A DNA stretch of 64,000 nt, taken from Pseudomonas alcaliphila JAB1. Lineage in GTDB: Bacteria; Pseudomonadota; Gammaproteobacteria; Pseudomonadales; Pseudomonadaceae. The stretch lies in contig NZ_CP016162.1 in NCBI RefSeq assembly GCF_001941865.1, positions 3,285,501 to 3,349,500 on the forward strand, in the 5' to 3' direction. Position 1 is the first letter of the stretch. Each line of letters starts with the position of its first letter. A program made the translations under genes and the position numbers. The notes under the pieces were generated by a model, which was not told the origin of the DNA, made no database searches, and was given only the letters and a program-made list of their open reading frames with translations. Of the stretch, positions 44,717 to 53,076 are shown one piece after another.

Positions 44717-45634
44717 ATGCTCGAGCTACGCCACCTGAAAACCCTGCACGCCCTGCGCGAAACCGACAGCCTGGTGGAGGCCGCCGAACGCCTGCACCTG
44801 ACCCAGTCGGCCCTTTCGCACCAGTTCAAGGAGCTGGAAGAGCGCCTCGGCCTGCAGCTGTTCGTGCGCAAGACCAAGCCGGTGCGGTTCACCAGCGCCG
44901 GCCTGCGTCTGCTGCAACTGGCCGACGCCACCCTGCCCCTTCTGCGCGGCGCCGAGCGTGATTTGGCGCGCCTGGCCGGTGGCACTGCTGGCCGCTTGCA
45001 CATGGCCATCGAATGCCACAGCTGCTTCCAGTGGCTGATGCCGACCATCGACCAGTTCCGCGATGCCTGGCCGGAGGTGGAACTGGACCTGGCCTCGGGC
45101 TTTTCCTTCGCTCCGCTGCCGGCCCTGGCCCGAGGCGATCTGGACCTGGTGGTGACTTCGGATCCCATCGAGCTGGCCGGCATCACCTACGTGCCACTGT
45201 TCACCTATGAGGCGATGCTGGCTGTCGCCAATCAGCACCGCCTGGCGCACAAGGCCTTCATCCAGCCCCAGGACCTGGCCACGGAAACCCTGATCACCTA
45301 CCCGGTGGAACGCGACCGCCTGGATATCTTCACGCGCTTTCTCGAACCCAACGATATCGAGCCAGCCCAAGTGCGCACCTCCGAACTGACGGTGATGATG
45401 ATGCAACTGGTGGCCAGCGGCCGTGGCGTGTGCGGCCTGCCCAACTGGGCGCTGCACGAGTACAGCTCGCGCGGCTACGTCAGTGCCAAGCGCCTGGGCG
45501 AAAAAGGGCTGTTCGCCACGCTCTACGCGGCGATTCGCACCGACATGCTCGACGCGCCATTCATGCGCGACTTCCTGCTCACCGCCAAGGACACCTCTTT
45601 CGCCAGCCTCGAAGGCGTCAGCGTGGCGCGCTAA
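44717..45634 (+). CDS. metR: LysR-type regulator MetR
   Basis: The 305-residue protein starts MLELRHLKTLHALRETDSLVEAAERLHLTQSALSHQFKELEERLG, a LysR winged helix-turn-helix, followed by the effector domain (HMAIECHSCFQWLMPTIDQFRDAWPEVELDL), which is characteristic of MetR. It controls metE with homocysteine as coeffector. The ATG at 44717 is preferred to the upstream 44693 reading. Confidence 0.95.
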   Translation: MLELRHLKTLHALRETDSLVEAAERLHLTQSALSHQFKELEERLGLQLFVRKTKPVRFTSAGLRLLQLADATLPLLRGAERDLARLAGGTAGRLHMAIECHSCFQWLMPTIDQFRDAWPEVELDLASGFSFAPLPALARGDLDLVVTSDPIELAGITYVPLFTYEAMLAVANQHRLAHKAFIQPQDLATETLITYPVERDRLDIFTRFLEPNDIEPAQVRTSELTVMMMQLVASGRGVCGLPNWALHEYSSRGYVSAKRLGEKGLFATLYAAIRTDMLDAPFMRDFLLTAKDTSFASLEGVSVAR

Positions 45635-45688
45635 GACAGAGGCGCAGTGCTCAAAGTGCCAGCCAGTTAAGCAGGTAAAGGTGAGTAT

Positions 45689-45772
45689 GTAGGAGCCAGC
45701 TTGCTGGCGATCCTGCCCTCGGCAATCATCAGCCCGCTTGAAGAAAAGCATCGCCGGCAAGCCGGCTCCTAC
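45689..45772. repeat. REP pair (Pseudomonas-type extragenic palindromes)
   Basis: Two 23-nt elements face each other, GTAGGAGCCAGCTTGCTGGC at 45689-45708 and its imperfect reverse complement ending GCCGGCTCCTAC at 45772, with a 38-nt spacer. Each holds its own small hairpin. This inverted arrangement is a BIME-like REP doublet as is common in pseudomonads. It fills much of the 311-nt gap between metR and the tetR gene. Confidence 0.8.
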
Positions 45773-45895
45773 AGTTGCGCAGTGCCATAGATGATGGGTA
45801 TAGGCTTCCCCCCAAGCCACGCAACGTACTGGGGAACCTCATCTGCCGGCATTAGCCCACTAAATTGCCTTGTTACAACTCCCGCCTTGCCGCAT

Positions 45896-45930
45896 CGTGA
45901 CCAGCAGTCATAGCATGACCACCGGTCACG
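45896..45930 (+). promoter_or_regulatory. Tandem operator for the TetR-type regulator
   Basis: Two 14-nt direct copies, GTGACCAGCAGTCA (45897-45910) and ATGACCACCGGTCA (45915-45928), each an imperfect TGACC/GGTCA dyad, lie 18 bp apart and end 17 nt before the tetR ATG. Outer arms CGTGACC and GGTCACG are also inverted repeats. This fits cooperative binding of TetR dimers and self-repression of the pump operon. Confidence 0.65.
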
Positions 45931-45945
45931 AAACCCGGAACAGTC

Positions 45946-46602
45946 ATGCGCTATCAGGATCAACTCTTCCAGCAACGGGAAAACGCCCTGCTGCAATCCG
46001 CTCGCCAGCTGTTTCAGGAGCAATCCTGGGATCGCGTCACCATCGCCGAAGTGGCGCGTCACGCCGGCATCGGCAAGGGCACGGTGTACAAGCACTTTTC
46101 CAGCAAGGAGGCGCTCTACGCGCGTCTGGTGCTGGACTGCTCGCGCCAGCATCTGAGCGAACTGCGTGAGACCGCAAACCAGGCGCCGCCTCGCGAAGCC
46201 ATGCGCCATGTGATTCGTCGCGCCTTCGAACAACTGCTGGCCGACCCACTGCAAGCCCAACTCTGCCTGCTGTGCGACCGCCCCGCCTTCCAGGAGCGCC
46301 TGGACGCGCCCTACCGTGAACAGTTCCTCGAGCTGGAAGGTCAGTACATGGCGCTGTTCAACCATCTGCTGCAAGGCAGCTTCAGCGAACTGCAACTCTC
46401 CCCCACTGATTGCCAACGCCTGCTGTGGGGTGTGGAGGCTTGCGTCAACGGCGTGATGGCCCGTATCGCCTCCGGCGGCTTCGCCCATTGGGCCGAACCC
46501 ATCGAGCTGGACGCCTATTTCCAGCGCGTCACCGATTTCATCATTGCCGGCCTGCAAGGCCAGGCCGCCGCGCTGCACGCAGCGCCTGTACTCAGCGAGT
46601 AA
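45946..46602 (+). CDS. TetR-family repressor of the RND pump
   Basis: This 218-residue protein has a TetR DNA-binding domain (ENALLQSARQLFQEQSWDRVTIAEVARHAGIGKGTVYKHFSSKEALYARL) and a helical ligand domain with unusual Cys-rich LCLLCDRPAF. It is the first gene of a probable three-gene operon with the adaptor and pump genes (6 nt to the adaptor). A tandem dyad overlaps its leader, so autoregulation by an unknown ligand is likely. Confidence 0.88.
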   Translation: MRYQDQLFQQRENALLQSARQLFQEQSWDRVTIAEVARHAGIGKGTVYKHFSSKEALYARLVLDCSRQHLSELRETANQAPPREAMRHVIRRAFEQLLADPLQAQLCLLCDRPAFQERLDAPYREQFLELEGQYMALFNHLLQGSFSELQLSPTDCQRLLWGVEACVNGVMARIASGGFAHWAEPIELDAYFQRVTDFIIAGLQGQAAALHAAPVLSE

Positions 46603-46608
46603 ACCCAC

Positions 46609-47691
46609 ATGTTCGCCCAACTCAGCAAGCGTCCCTGGATCATCGCCATCGTCATCGCCGTCCTGCTGCTGGCCTGGCTGTTCAGCGGTGATCGTTTCGT
46701 CGCTCGCGACGATGTCGAGCCCGACCAACCCGCCGCCACCAACGATCTGGCGCGCGTCGAAATTCAATGGCTGGAAGCCCAGCCCATGCAACGCCAGCAT
46801 GTGGTGCAGGGGCAGATCGAAGCCTGGCGCCGTGTGGAACTGCGCGCCCAGGTCAGTGGCAGCGTGCAGAACCTGGACCAGGACAAGGGCAGCCGCGTCG
46901 CTGCCGATCAATTGCTGCTGAGCATTTCGCCTGACGACCGCCCGGCCCAGGTCGCGCGCAGCGAGGCCGATGTGCGCCAGCGTCAGAGCGACGTCACCGC
47001 CGCCAAGCGCCTGCGCGAACGCAGCCTGGTGTCGGCCAACGAGCTGATGCGCCTGGAAAGCGAACTGGCCAAGGCCCGCGCCGAACTCGACAGCGCCCGC
47101 CTGCAGCAGCGCAACACCAAGATCAAGGCGCCGTTTGCCGGTATCTATGACCAGCGCATGGTCGAACTGGGCGATTTCGTCCAGCCCGGCCAGAGCCTGC
47201 TGACCCTGGTGGATATCGACCGCCTCAAGGTCAGCGCGCAGATCGCCCAGCAGCAGGTCACCCAGCTCGAACTGGGCCAACCGGTAAAAGTTGAACTGCT
47301 CGACGGCCGCACGCTGCAAGGCGAACTGCACTTTATCGCCGCGGCCGCGGACCCCGGCTCGCGCAGTTTCCGCATCGAGGTCAAGGTGGACAACCCGGAC
47401 GGCCTGCGCCTGGCCGGCGCCAGCGCCACCCTGCACATTCAGACCGGCGAAGCCATGGCCCATCGCCTGTCCCCCGCCCTGCTCAGCCTGGACGAAAGCG
47501 GCCGCCACGGCGTCAAGTGGGTCAACGACGCGCAGCGCGTGGAGTTCACCCCGGTGCAACTGATCAGCGTCGACAATCAGGGCGCCTGGGTCAGCGGCCT
47601 GCCGCCGAAGGTGGCGTTGATCACCCTCGGCCAGGGCTTCGTCCAGCCCGGTCAGCAGGTACGCACGCAACTCGCGGCCGAGGGCAGTTGA
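46609..47691 (+). CDS. RND efflux periplasmic adaptor (membrane fusion protein)
   Basis: This 360-residue protein has an N-terminal anchor (RPWIIAIVIAVLLLAWLFS), a lipoyl/barrel-sandwich domain (VELRAQVSGSVQNLDQDKGSRVAADQLLLSI), a coiled-coil hairpin of about 60 residues (VARSEADVRQRQSDVTAAKRLRERSLVSANELMRLESELAKARAEL) and a beta-barrel domain (IKAPFAGIYDQRMVELGDFVQPGQSLLTLVD). It links the inner-membrane pump to an outer-membrane channel. No lipobox is present. It is followed 1 nt later by the pump gene. Substrates unknown. Confidence 0.9.
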   Translation: MFAQLSKRPWIIAIVIAVLLLAWLFSGDRFVARDDVEPDQPAATNDLARVEIQWLEAQPMQRQHVVQGQIEAWRRVELRAQVSGSVQNLDQDKGSRVAADQLLLSISPDDRPAQVARSEADVRQRQSDVTAAKRLRERSLVSANELMRLESELAKARAELDSARLQQRNTKIKAPFAGIYDQRMVELGDFVQPGQSLLTLVDIDRLKVSAQIAQQQVTQLELGQPVKVELLDGRTLQGELHFIAAAADPGSRSFRIEVKVDNPDGLRLAGASATLHIQTGEAMAHRLSPALLSLDESGRHGVKWVNDAQRVEFTPVQLISVDNQGAWVSGLPPKVALITLGQGFVQPGQQVRTQLAAEGS

Positions 47692-47692
47692 G

Positions 47693-50600
47693 ATGCACGC
47701 ACTGATCGCTGCCGCACTCGACCGTAGCCGTACCACCATCCTGGTCCTGCTGTTCCTGCTCTGCGGCGGGCTGGTGGCCTACATCGCCATGCCCAAGGAA
47801 TCGAACCCGGACGTGGTCATTCCCATCATCTACGTTTCGGTGACCCTCGAAGGCATCAGCCCGGAAGACGGCGAACGCCTGTTGGTACGCCCACTGGAGC
47901 AGGAGCTGCGCAGCCTCGAGGGCGTCAAGGAAATGCGCTCGGTATCCAGCGAAGGACACGCCTCGGTGACCCTGGAGTTCGACGCCGGCTTCGACGCCAA
48001 GGTGGCACTGGCCGACGTGCGCGAGAAGGTCGATACCGCGCGCAGCAAGCTGCCCGAGGAGGCCGACGAGCCGACCGTCAACGAAGTCAACGTGGCGCTG
48101 TTCCCGGTCCTGTCGGTGGGGCTGTCCGGGCCGATTGCCGAGACCGAGCTGGTGTACATCGCCCGGCGCCTGAAGGAGAACATCGAAGGCATCGCCGAAG
48201 TGCTGTCGGTGGAGATCGGTGGTGACCGCGAAGACCTGCTGGAAATCGTCGTCGACCCGCAGGTACTCGACAGTTACGGCATCGATTACAACGAGCTGTT
48301 CAATCTGGTCAGCCGCAACAACCGCCTGGTCGCTGCCGGCAGCCTGGATACCGGCGCAGGCCGCATGAGCATGAAGGTGCCCGGCGTTATCGAAGACCTC
48401 GAAGACGTGATGCGCATGCCGATCAAGGTGGTCGGTGACAGCGTGGTCACCTTCGCCGACGTCGCCACCATTCGCCGCACCTTCAAGGACCCCACCGGCT
48501 TCGCCCGCATCAACGGCCAGCCGGCCATCGTGCTGGAAGTGGCCAAGCGCAGCGGCGCCAACATCATCGAGACCATCGATCAGGTCAAGGCACTGATGGA
48601 GCAGGCCAAGCCCCTGCTGCCGCCGGGCGTTGAAGTCAGCTACATCATGGATCAATCGCAGGAAGTGCAGAGCATGCTCGGCGACCTGCTCAACAACGTG
48701 CTCACCGCCATCGTCCTGGTGCTGATCCTGGTGGTGGCGAGCATGGGCATGCGTTCGGCGCTGCTGGTCGGCCTGACCATTCCCGGCGCCTTCCTCAGCG
48801 GCATCCTGCTGATCTGGATGCTCGGCTTCACCCTCAACATCGTCGTGCTGTTCAGCCTGATCCTGGTGGCCGGCATGCTGGTCGACGGCGCCATCGTCGT
48901 CTCCGAGCTGGCCGACCGCTACCTGCATCAGGGGCAGACACCCCGTCAGGCCTGGGCCAACGCGGCCACGCGGATGGCCTGGCCGGTGATCGCCTCCACC
49001 GCCACCACCCTGGTGGTGTTCCTGCCGCTGCTGTTCTGGCCCGGCGTGGTCGGCCAGTTCATGAAGTACCTGCCGGCCACGGTGATTCTCTGCCTGCTGG
49101 CCTCGCTGGCCATGGCCCTGATATTTCTGCCGGTGCTCGGCGCCGTCACCGGCGGCCAGGCACGCCCACAGCCCCCCAGTGCCAGCCGCGCCGGCAACGC
49201 CTACCGCAATCTACTGGTGGTGCTGCTCAAGCGCCCGGGCCTGACCCTGCTCGGCATGCTGGCGCTGATCGCGCTGATCTACGTCGGCTATGCCCGCTTC
49301 AATCATGGCGTGGAGTTCTTCCCCGACGTCGAGCCGGAAAGTGCGCAGATCTGGCTGCGCGCACGCGGCGATCTGTCGGTGCAGGAGAAGGACGCCCTGC
49401 TCCAGCAGGTGGAAAAGCAGGTGATCGGCATGCGTGAGGTCAAGGCGCTGTATGCGCGCTCCCTGGCCCAGCCGGAAGGCCAGCAAGGCCAGCTCGGCGC
49501 CGACGTGATCGGCACCCTGCAATTCCAGTTCGTCGACTGGCACCAGCGCCGCCCGGCCAAGGACATTCTCGCCGAAATGAGCCAGCGCACCGCCGGCATT
49601 CCCGGCGTGGTGCTGGAGTTCCGCAAGCAGGAACAGGGCCCCACCGACGGCAAGCCGGTGAAACTGCAGATCAGCTCGCTGGACCCGGCACTGGGCGAGC
49701 AGTGGGTCGAGCGTATCCGCGGGGAAATGACGCAGCTCGGCGGCTTCGCCGATATCGAGGACGACCGCGCCCTGCCCGGCATCGAATGGCGGATCAAGGT
49801 CGACCGCGAGGCTGCCGCGCGCTTCGGCGCGGACGTACTCAGCGTCGGCAACGCGGTGCAGATGATCACCAACGGCCTGAAACTGGCGACCTACCGCCCC
49901 GAAGATGCCACCGACGAGGTGGACATCCGTGTGCGCCTGCCCGGCAACTGGCGCTCGCTCGACCAACTCGGCCGCCTGACGCTCAACACAGCGGCCGGCC
50001 AGGTGCCGCTGAGCAACTTCGTCGACCTGCAGCCTGCGCCCAAGGTCGGCACCCTGCGCCGCGTCGATGGTGACCGCACCATCACCCTGCAGGCCGACCT
50101 GGCCGAAGGTGCGCGCCTGGACGAACGCCTCAAGGCGTTGCGCGAAGCGCTCGGCGATGTACCGGCCGAGGTCAAGGTGAAGTTCGCCGGCGAGGATGCC
50201 GACCAACGCGAGGCGGCCACCTTCCTGATGACCGCCTTCGTCGTCGCCATCTTCCTCATGGCGATCATCCTGGTGACCCAGTTCAACAGCCTCTACCAGG
50301 CGGCACTGGTGCTGTCAGCCATCGTCCTCTCCACTGCCGGCGTGCTGATGGGCCTGCTGGTCAATGGCCAGTCGTTCGGCATCGTCATGGTCGGCATGGG
50401 CCTGATCGCCCTGGCCGGCATTGTGGTAAACAACAACATCATCCTGATCGACACCTACAACCAGTTGCGCCGCCAGGGCCTGGAACCGCGTGAAGCGGCG
50501 CTGGAAACCGGCAGCCTGCGCCTGCGTCCGGTGCTGCTCACCGCAGTGACCACCATCCTCGGGCTGATGCCCATGGTGCTCAGCATCAACGTCGACCTGG

Positions 50601-50848
50601 TGACCCCGAGCCTCGGCTTCGGCGCCCCCTCGACGCAGTGGTGGACGCAACTGTCCAGCGCCATCGCCGGCGGCCTGGCCTTCGCCACCGTGCTGACCCT
50701 GCTGCTGACGCCTTGCATGCTGGTACTCGGTGCCCGCTTCGAGCGGCGTCCACCGCCGCTGGAGACCTACGACACCGACCTGCTCGACCTGCCGGAGCAC
50801 CTGATTGCCCCCAAACCCGACAGGGCGCAGGTGCAGCGCACCAGCTGA
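47693..50848 (+). CDS. RND efflux pump, inner-membrane permease
   Basis: This 1051-residue protein has two six-helix repeats and large periplasmic loops. The N-terminus is RSRTTILVLLFLLCGGLVAYIAMPKESNPDVVIPIIYVSV. The proton relay in TM4 is NIVVLFSLILVAGMLVDGAIVV (with Asp). The porter domain and docking loops follow, and the second repeat has VGMGLIALAGIVVNNNIILID. It resembles acriflavine-resistance-type pumps with an independent MFP. No outer-membrane channel gene lies in the window, so a shared TolC/OprM-like protein is presumably used. Confidence 0.93.
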   Translation: MHALIAAALDRSRTTILVLLFLLCGGLVAYIAMPKESNPDVVIPIIYVSVTLEGISPEDGERLLVRPLEQELRSLEGVKEMRSVSSEGHASVTLEFDAGFDAKVALADVREKVDTARSKLPEEADEPTVNEVNVALFPVLSVGLSGPIAETELVYIARRLKENIEGIAEVLSVEIGGDREDLLEIVVDPQVLDSYGIDYNELFNLVSRNNRLVAAGSLDTGAGRMSMKVPGVIEDLEDVMRMPIKVVGDSVVTFADVATIRRTFKDPTGFARINGQPAIVLEVAKRSGANIIETIDQVKALMEQAKPLLPPGVEVSYIMDQSQEVQSMLGDLLNNVLTAIVLVLILVVASMGMRSALLVGLTIPGAFLSGILLIWMLGFTLNIVVLFSLILVAGMLVDGAIVVSELADRYLHQGQTPRQAWANAATRMAWPVIASTATTLVVFLPLLFWPGVVGQFMKYLPATVILCLLASLAMALIFLPVLGAVTGGQARPQPPSASRAGNAYRNLLVVLLKRPGLTLLGMLALIALIYVGYARFNHGVEFFPDVEPESAQIWLRARGDLSVQEKDALLQQVEKQVIGMREVKALYARSLAQPEGQQGQLGADVIGTLQFQFVDWHQRRPAKDILAEMSQRTAGIPGVVLEFRKQEQGPTDGKPVKLQISSLDPALGEQWVERIRGEMTQLGGFADIEDDRALPGIEWRIKVDREAAARFGADVLSVGNAVQMITNGLKLATYRPEDATDEVDIRVRLPGNWRSLDQLGRLTLNTAAGQVPLSNFVDLQPAPKVGTLRRVDGDRTITLQADLAEGARLDERLKALREALGDVPAEVKVKFAGEDADQREAATFLMTAFVVAIFLMAIILVTQFNSLYQAALVLSAIVLSTAGVLMGLLVNGQSFGIVMVGMGLIALAGIVVNNNIILIDTYNQLRRQGLEPREAALETGSLRLRPVLLTAVTTILGLMPMVLSINVDLVTPSLGFGAPSTQWWTQLSSAIAGGLAFATVLTLLLTPCMLVLGARFERRPPPLETYDTDLLDLPEHLIAPKPDRAQVQRTS

Positions 50849-50892
50849 CGCCGAACCGCCCAGAAATACATGGCAAAACGCCAGATATCGCC

Positions 50893-51016
50893 TAGGCTAA
50901 CCAGCAACGATGGTTAGGGCGGGAATGGAAAGGCAGCAGGGATGCTTTTAACAGACAGCAGACGCGCAAGGCGTCTTGCAGAAACGACAAAGCCCTCTCT
51001 CGGAGGGCTTTGCTTT
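50893..51016 (+). ncRNA. Candidate small RNA downstream of the RND operon
   Basis: A promoter-like pair (TGGCAA at 50871-50876, 16-nt spacer, TAGGCT at 50893-50898) precedes three hairpins: CTAACCA/TGGTTAG (50897-50917), GACGC-GCAAG-GCGTC (50961-50975) and a terminator (50988-51012). The transcript would be about 110 nt. No protein-coding signal is convincing here. It could instead be just the RND operon's 3' end. Confidence 0.35.
50988..51012 (+). terminator. Rho-independent terminator after the RND operon
   Basis: CAAAGCCCTC-TCTCG-GAGGGCTTTG is a perfect 10-bp stem followed by CTTTTCC. It can end the RND operon transcript or a small RNA from the same stretch. Confidence 0.85.
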
Positions 51017-51058
51017 TCCACTCGCTTGGCATTGGCCAGCGCAAGGAAGAAACACCGA

Positions 51059-51109
51059 GCTAACGAAGTGTATGGGGTCGGCATCCTGCCTGTTGACCAC
51101 TTCGTTAGC
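51059..51109. repeat. Perfect 12-bp inverted repeat with 27-nt loop, unassigned
   Basis: GCTAACGAAGTG (51059-51070) and CACTTCGTTAGC (51098-51109) are exact inverted copies around a 27-nt centre. The length and exactness exceed chance expectation. It is not a usual terminator (no T-run, loop too long). It may be an operator, a site-specific recombination remnant, or a stem of a structured RNA. Confidence 0.5.
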
Positions 51110-51294
51110 CCGGTAACCGGAGAGTAGTCCAGGCAGTGGCAATGTGCCAAGCCTCAATTGCGCGGCATATTTCACAGAGCGAAGACACTTCCCTGGCAGC
51201 TCTCGCCCCCGCCCGAAATCCCCCAGCACGCTCGCATGACGGCTGATCAGCACCCTCTCTCGTGACGTTGAGAACAGCACAGCGCTCTTATGCA

Positions 51295-51321
51295 CAACTT
51301 ACGAGCAGGGTCTTACTCCAG
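51295..51321 (+). promoter_or_regulatory. Weak candidate AlgU (sigma-22) promoter for the alginate operon
   Basis: CAACTT, 16 nt, TCCAG resembles GAACTT-N16-TCTGA at the -35 but only partly at the -10. It lies about 330 nt upstream of algD, near where the P. aeruginosa algD promoter lies (start about 370 nt upstream). I report it because of position; the match is poor. Confidence 0.25.
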
Positions 51322-51350
51322 TGCCATACAACTAAGCACAAAAGATAATG

Positions 51351-51370
51351 TTTTTATGGCGCCATAAAAA
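51351..51370. promoter_or_regulatory. Perfect palindrome 1 of the algD leader
   Basis: TTTTTATGGCGCCATAAAAA is a perfect 20-bp palindrome, GGCGCC in AT arms, 283-302 nt upstream of algD. It forms a pair with the similar element at 51392-51416. Such a dyad usually marks a binding site for a homodimeric regulator. I cannot name the protein. Confidence 0.6.
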
Positions 51371-51391
51371 TAACACACTAAAAAGCTGTAA

Positions 51392-51416
51392 CTATTTTTT
51401 GGCGCCTAAAAAATAG
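51392..51416. promoter_or_regulatory. Near-perfect palindrome 2 of the algD leader
   Basis: CTATTTTTT-GGCGCCT-AAAAAATAG has 9-bp perfect arms around the same GGCGCC core as palindrome 1. The two centres are 43 bp apart, about four helical turns, so proteins on both would face the same side. The surrounding 51330-51500 is strongly AT-rich, unlike the rest of the window. The remainder of the 804-nt gap (50849-51652) holds the sRNA/terminator candidates, an inverted repeat and no supported gene. Confidence 0.6.
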
Positions 51417-51652
51417 CAATTATAAGCAACTGTTTTAACTAGAAAAAATATTAAAGGAAGTGATCGATACACAATTCATAACTTTTGGTTCACGTTTTGC
51501 TTGAAATGCCAAAACAGCCAACTTAGTATCCGCGCCAATTCGAGCACGCCATTCGATTGCAGTAACCATTACGCAATCTTAGTGGCGTACTTAATGAACA
51601 CGGATGTTGGCCAGTTCAAATCGGCCAGCTCAATTATATGAGAGAGGGATCT

Positions 51653-52963
51653 ATGCGAATCAGCATCTTTGGATTGGGTTATGTGGGCGCCGTATGCGCC
51701 GGTTGCTTGTCGGCTCGCGGCCATGAGGTCATCGGCGTCGACGTATCGCAAACCAAGATCGACCTGATCAATCAAGGCAAGTCCCCCATCGTCGAACCCG
51801 GCCTCGCCGAACTGCTCGAAGCCGGCGTCAACTCCGGCCTGCTGCGTGGCACCACCGATGTGGGCGCCGCAGTACTGGCCAGCGAGCTGTCCTTCATTGC
51901 CGTGGGTACGCCGAGCAAGCGCAATGGCGACCTCGACCTCGGCTACATGGAATCGGTATGCAAGCAGATCGGTGCCGCCCTGCGCGACAAGCAGGAACGT
52001 CACACCGTAGTCGTGCGCAGTACGGTCCTGCCGGGCACGGTAAAGAACGTGGTGATCCCCCTGATCGAAGCAGCGTCCGGCAAGAAAGCCGGTGCCGATT
52101 TCGGCGTGGCCACCAACCCGGAATTCCTCCGTGAAAGCACCGCCATCAAGGATTACGACTTCCCGGCCATGACCGTTATCGGTGAACTGGACGAACAGTC
52201 CGGCGACCTGCTGCAGGAGCTGTACAGCGAGCTGGACGCTCCAATCATCCGCAAGTCCATCGAAGTGGCGGAGATGATCAAGTACACCTGCAACGTCTGG
52301 CACGCGGCCAAGGTCACCTTCGCCAACGAGATCGGCAACATCGCCAAGGCAGCCGGCGTCGACGGCCGCGAAGTGATGGATGTGGTCTGCCAGGATCACA
52401 AGCTCAATCTCTCCAAGTACTACATGAAGCCCGGCTTCGCCTTCGGCGGCTCGTGCCTGCCCAAGGATGTGCGCGCCCTCTCCTACCGCGCCGGCAGCCT
52501 GGACGTGGAAACACCGCTGATCAGCTCGCTGATGCGCAGCAACGCCGCTCAGGTGAAGAAAGCCTTCGACATCGTCACTCACTACGACAAGCGCCGCATC
52601 GGTCTGCTGGGCCTGAGCTTCAAGGCCGGCACCGACGACCTGCGTGAAAGCCCCCTGGTCGAGCTGGCCGAAATGCTGATCGGCAAAGGCTATGAGCTGC
52701 GTATTTTCGACAGCAACGTCGAGTACGCCCGCGTATTCGGCGCGAACAAGGAATACATCGAATCGAAGATCCCCCACGTTTCCTCGCTGCTGTGCAAGGA
52801 GCTCGACGAGGTGGTCTCGCAATCCGATGTACTGATCATCGGCAATGGCGAACAGCGCTTCGCCGAGGTCATGAACAGCGTCGGCGACGACAAACAGATC
52901 GTCGATCTCGTGGGGTTCATGGCGCATGCCACCCAGGCCAACAAGGAAGGCATCTGCTGGTAG
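51653..52963 (+). CDS. algD: GDP-mannose 6-dehydrogenase AlgD
   Basis: This 436-residue enzyme makes GDP-mannuronate, the alginate precursor, with two NAD+. Rossmann motif MRISIFGLGYVGAVCAGCLSARGHEV, hinge and nucleophile GGSCLPKD (Cys268) and C-terminal NEGICW-like end (NKEGICW) are all present. Length and sequence closely follow P. aeruginosa AlgD. The ATG at 51653 has GAGAGGG upstream; a longer reading to 51638 is not needed. It is the first gene of the operon and has a long AT-rich leader. Confidence 0.98.
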   Translation: MRISIFGLGYVGAVCAGCLSARGHEVIGVDVSQTKIDLINQGKSPIVEPGLAELLEAGVNSGLLRGTTDVGAAVLASELSFIAVGTPSKRNGDLDLGYMESVCKQIGAALRDKQERHTVVVRSTVLPGTVKNVVIPLIEAASGKKAGADFGVATNPEFLRESTAIKDYDFPAMTVIGELDEQSGDLLQELYSELDAPIIRKSIEVAEMIKYTCNVWHAAKVTFANEIGNIAKAAGVDGREVMDVVCQDHKLNLSKYYMKPGFAFGGSCLPKDVRALSYRAGSLDVETPLISSLMRSNAAQVKKAFDIVTHYDKRRIGLLGLSFKAGTDDLRESPLVELAEMLIGKGYELRIFDSNVEYARVFGANKEYIESKIPHVSSLLCKELDEVVSQSDVLIIGNGEQRFAEVMNSVGDDKQIVDLVGFMAHATQANKEGICW

Positions 52964-52985
52964 CAGAAAGCTAACAAGAACAGAG

Positions 52986-53006
52986 GCGGCACCAGTCAGG
53001 TGCCGC
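52986..53006 (+). other. Stem-loop between algD and algA
   Basis: GCGGCACC-AGTCA-GGTGCCGC is a perfect 8-bp stem with 5-nt loop, 22 nt after the algD stop. The sequence after it (TTGGTTGGTTATGG) is not a T-run, so partial attenuation or mRNA processing is more likely than full termination. It lies at one of the two edges of the displaced algA. Confidence 0.55.
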
Positions 53007-53076
53007 TTGGTTGGTTATGGCGTGTCGCCAGCTCACTGCCCATACGATCCGAATCGATGTTTACAGGAGTGACAGC

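Noticed and set aside
45689..45772. Inverted GTAGGAGC elements considered as a CRISPR or transposon end pair
   Set aside because: Only two copies facing each other, with internal small hairpins, which is the REP doublet pattern; no cas or transposase genes.
50942..51127. Short open frame in the gap after the RND pump
   Set aside because: It runs through a terminator and an inverted repeat, has no ribosome site and no recognisable motif.
51330..51560. AT-rich stretch considered as foreign DNA or an insertion
   Set aside because: No insertion-sequence ends, transposase fragment or flanking duplication seen; it is better explained as the long algD leader, which is also AT-rich in other pseudomonads.
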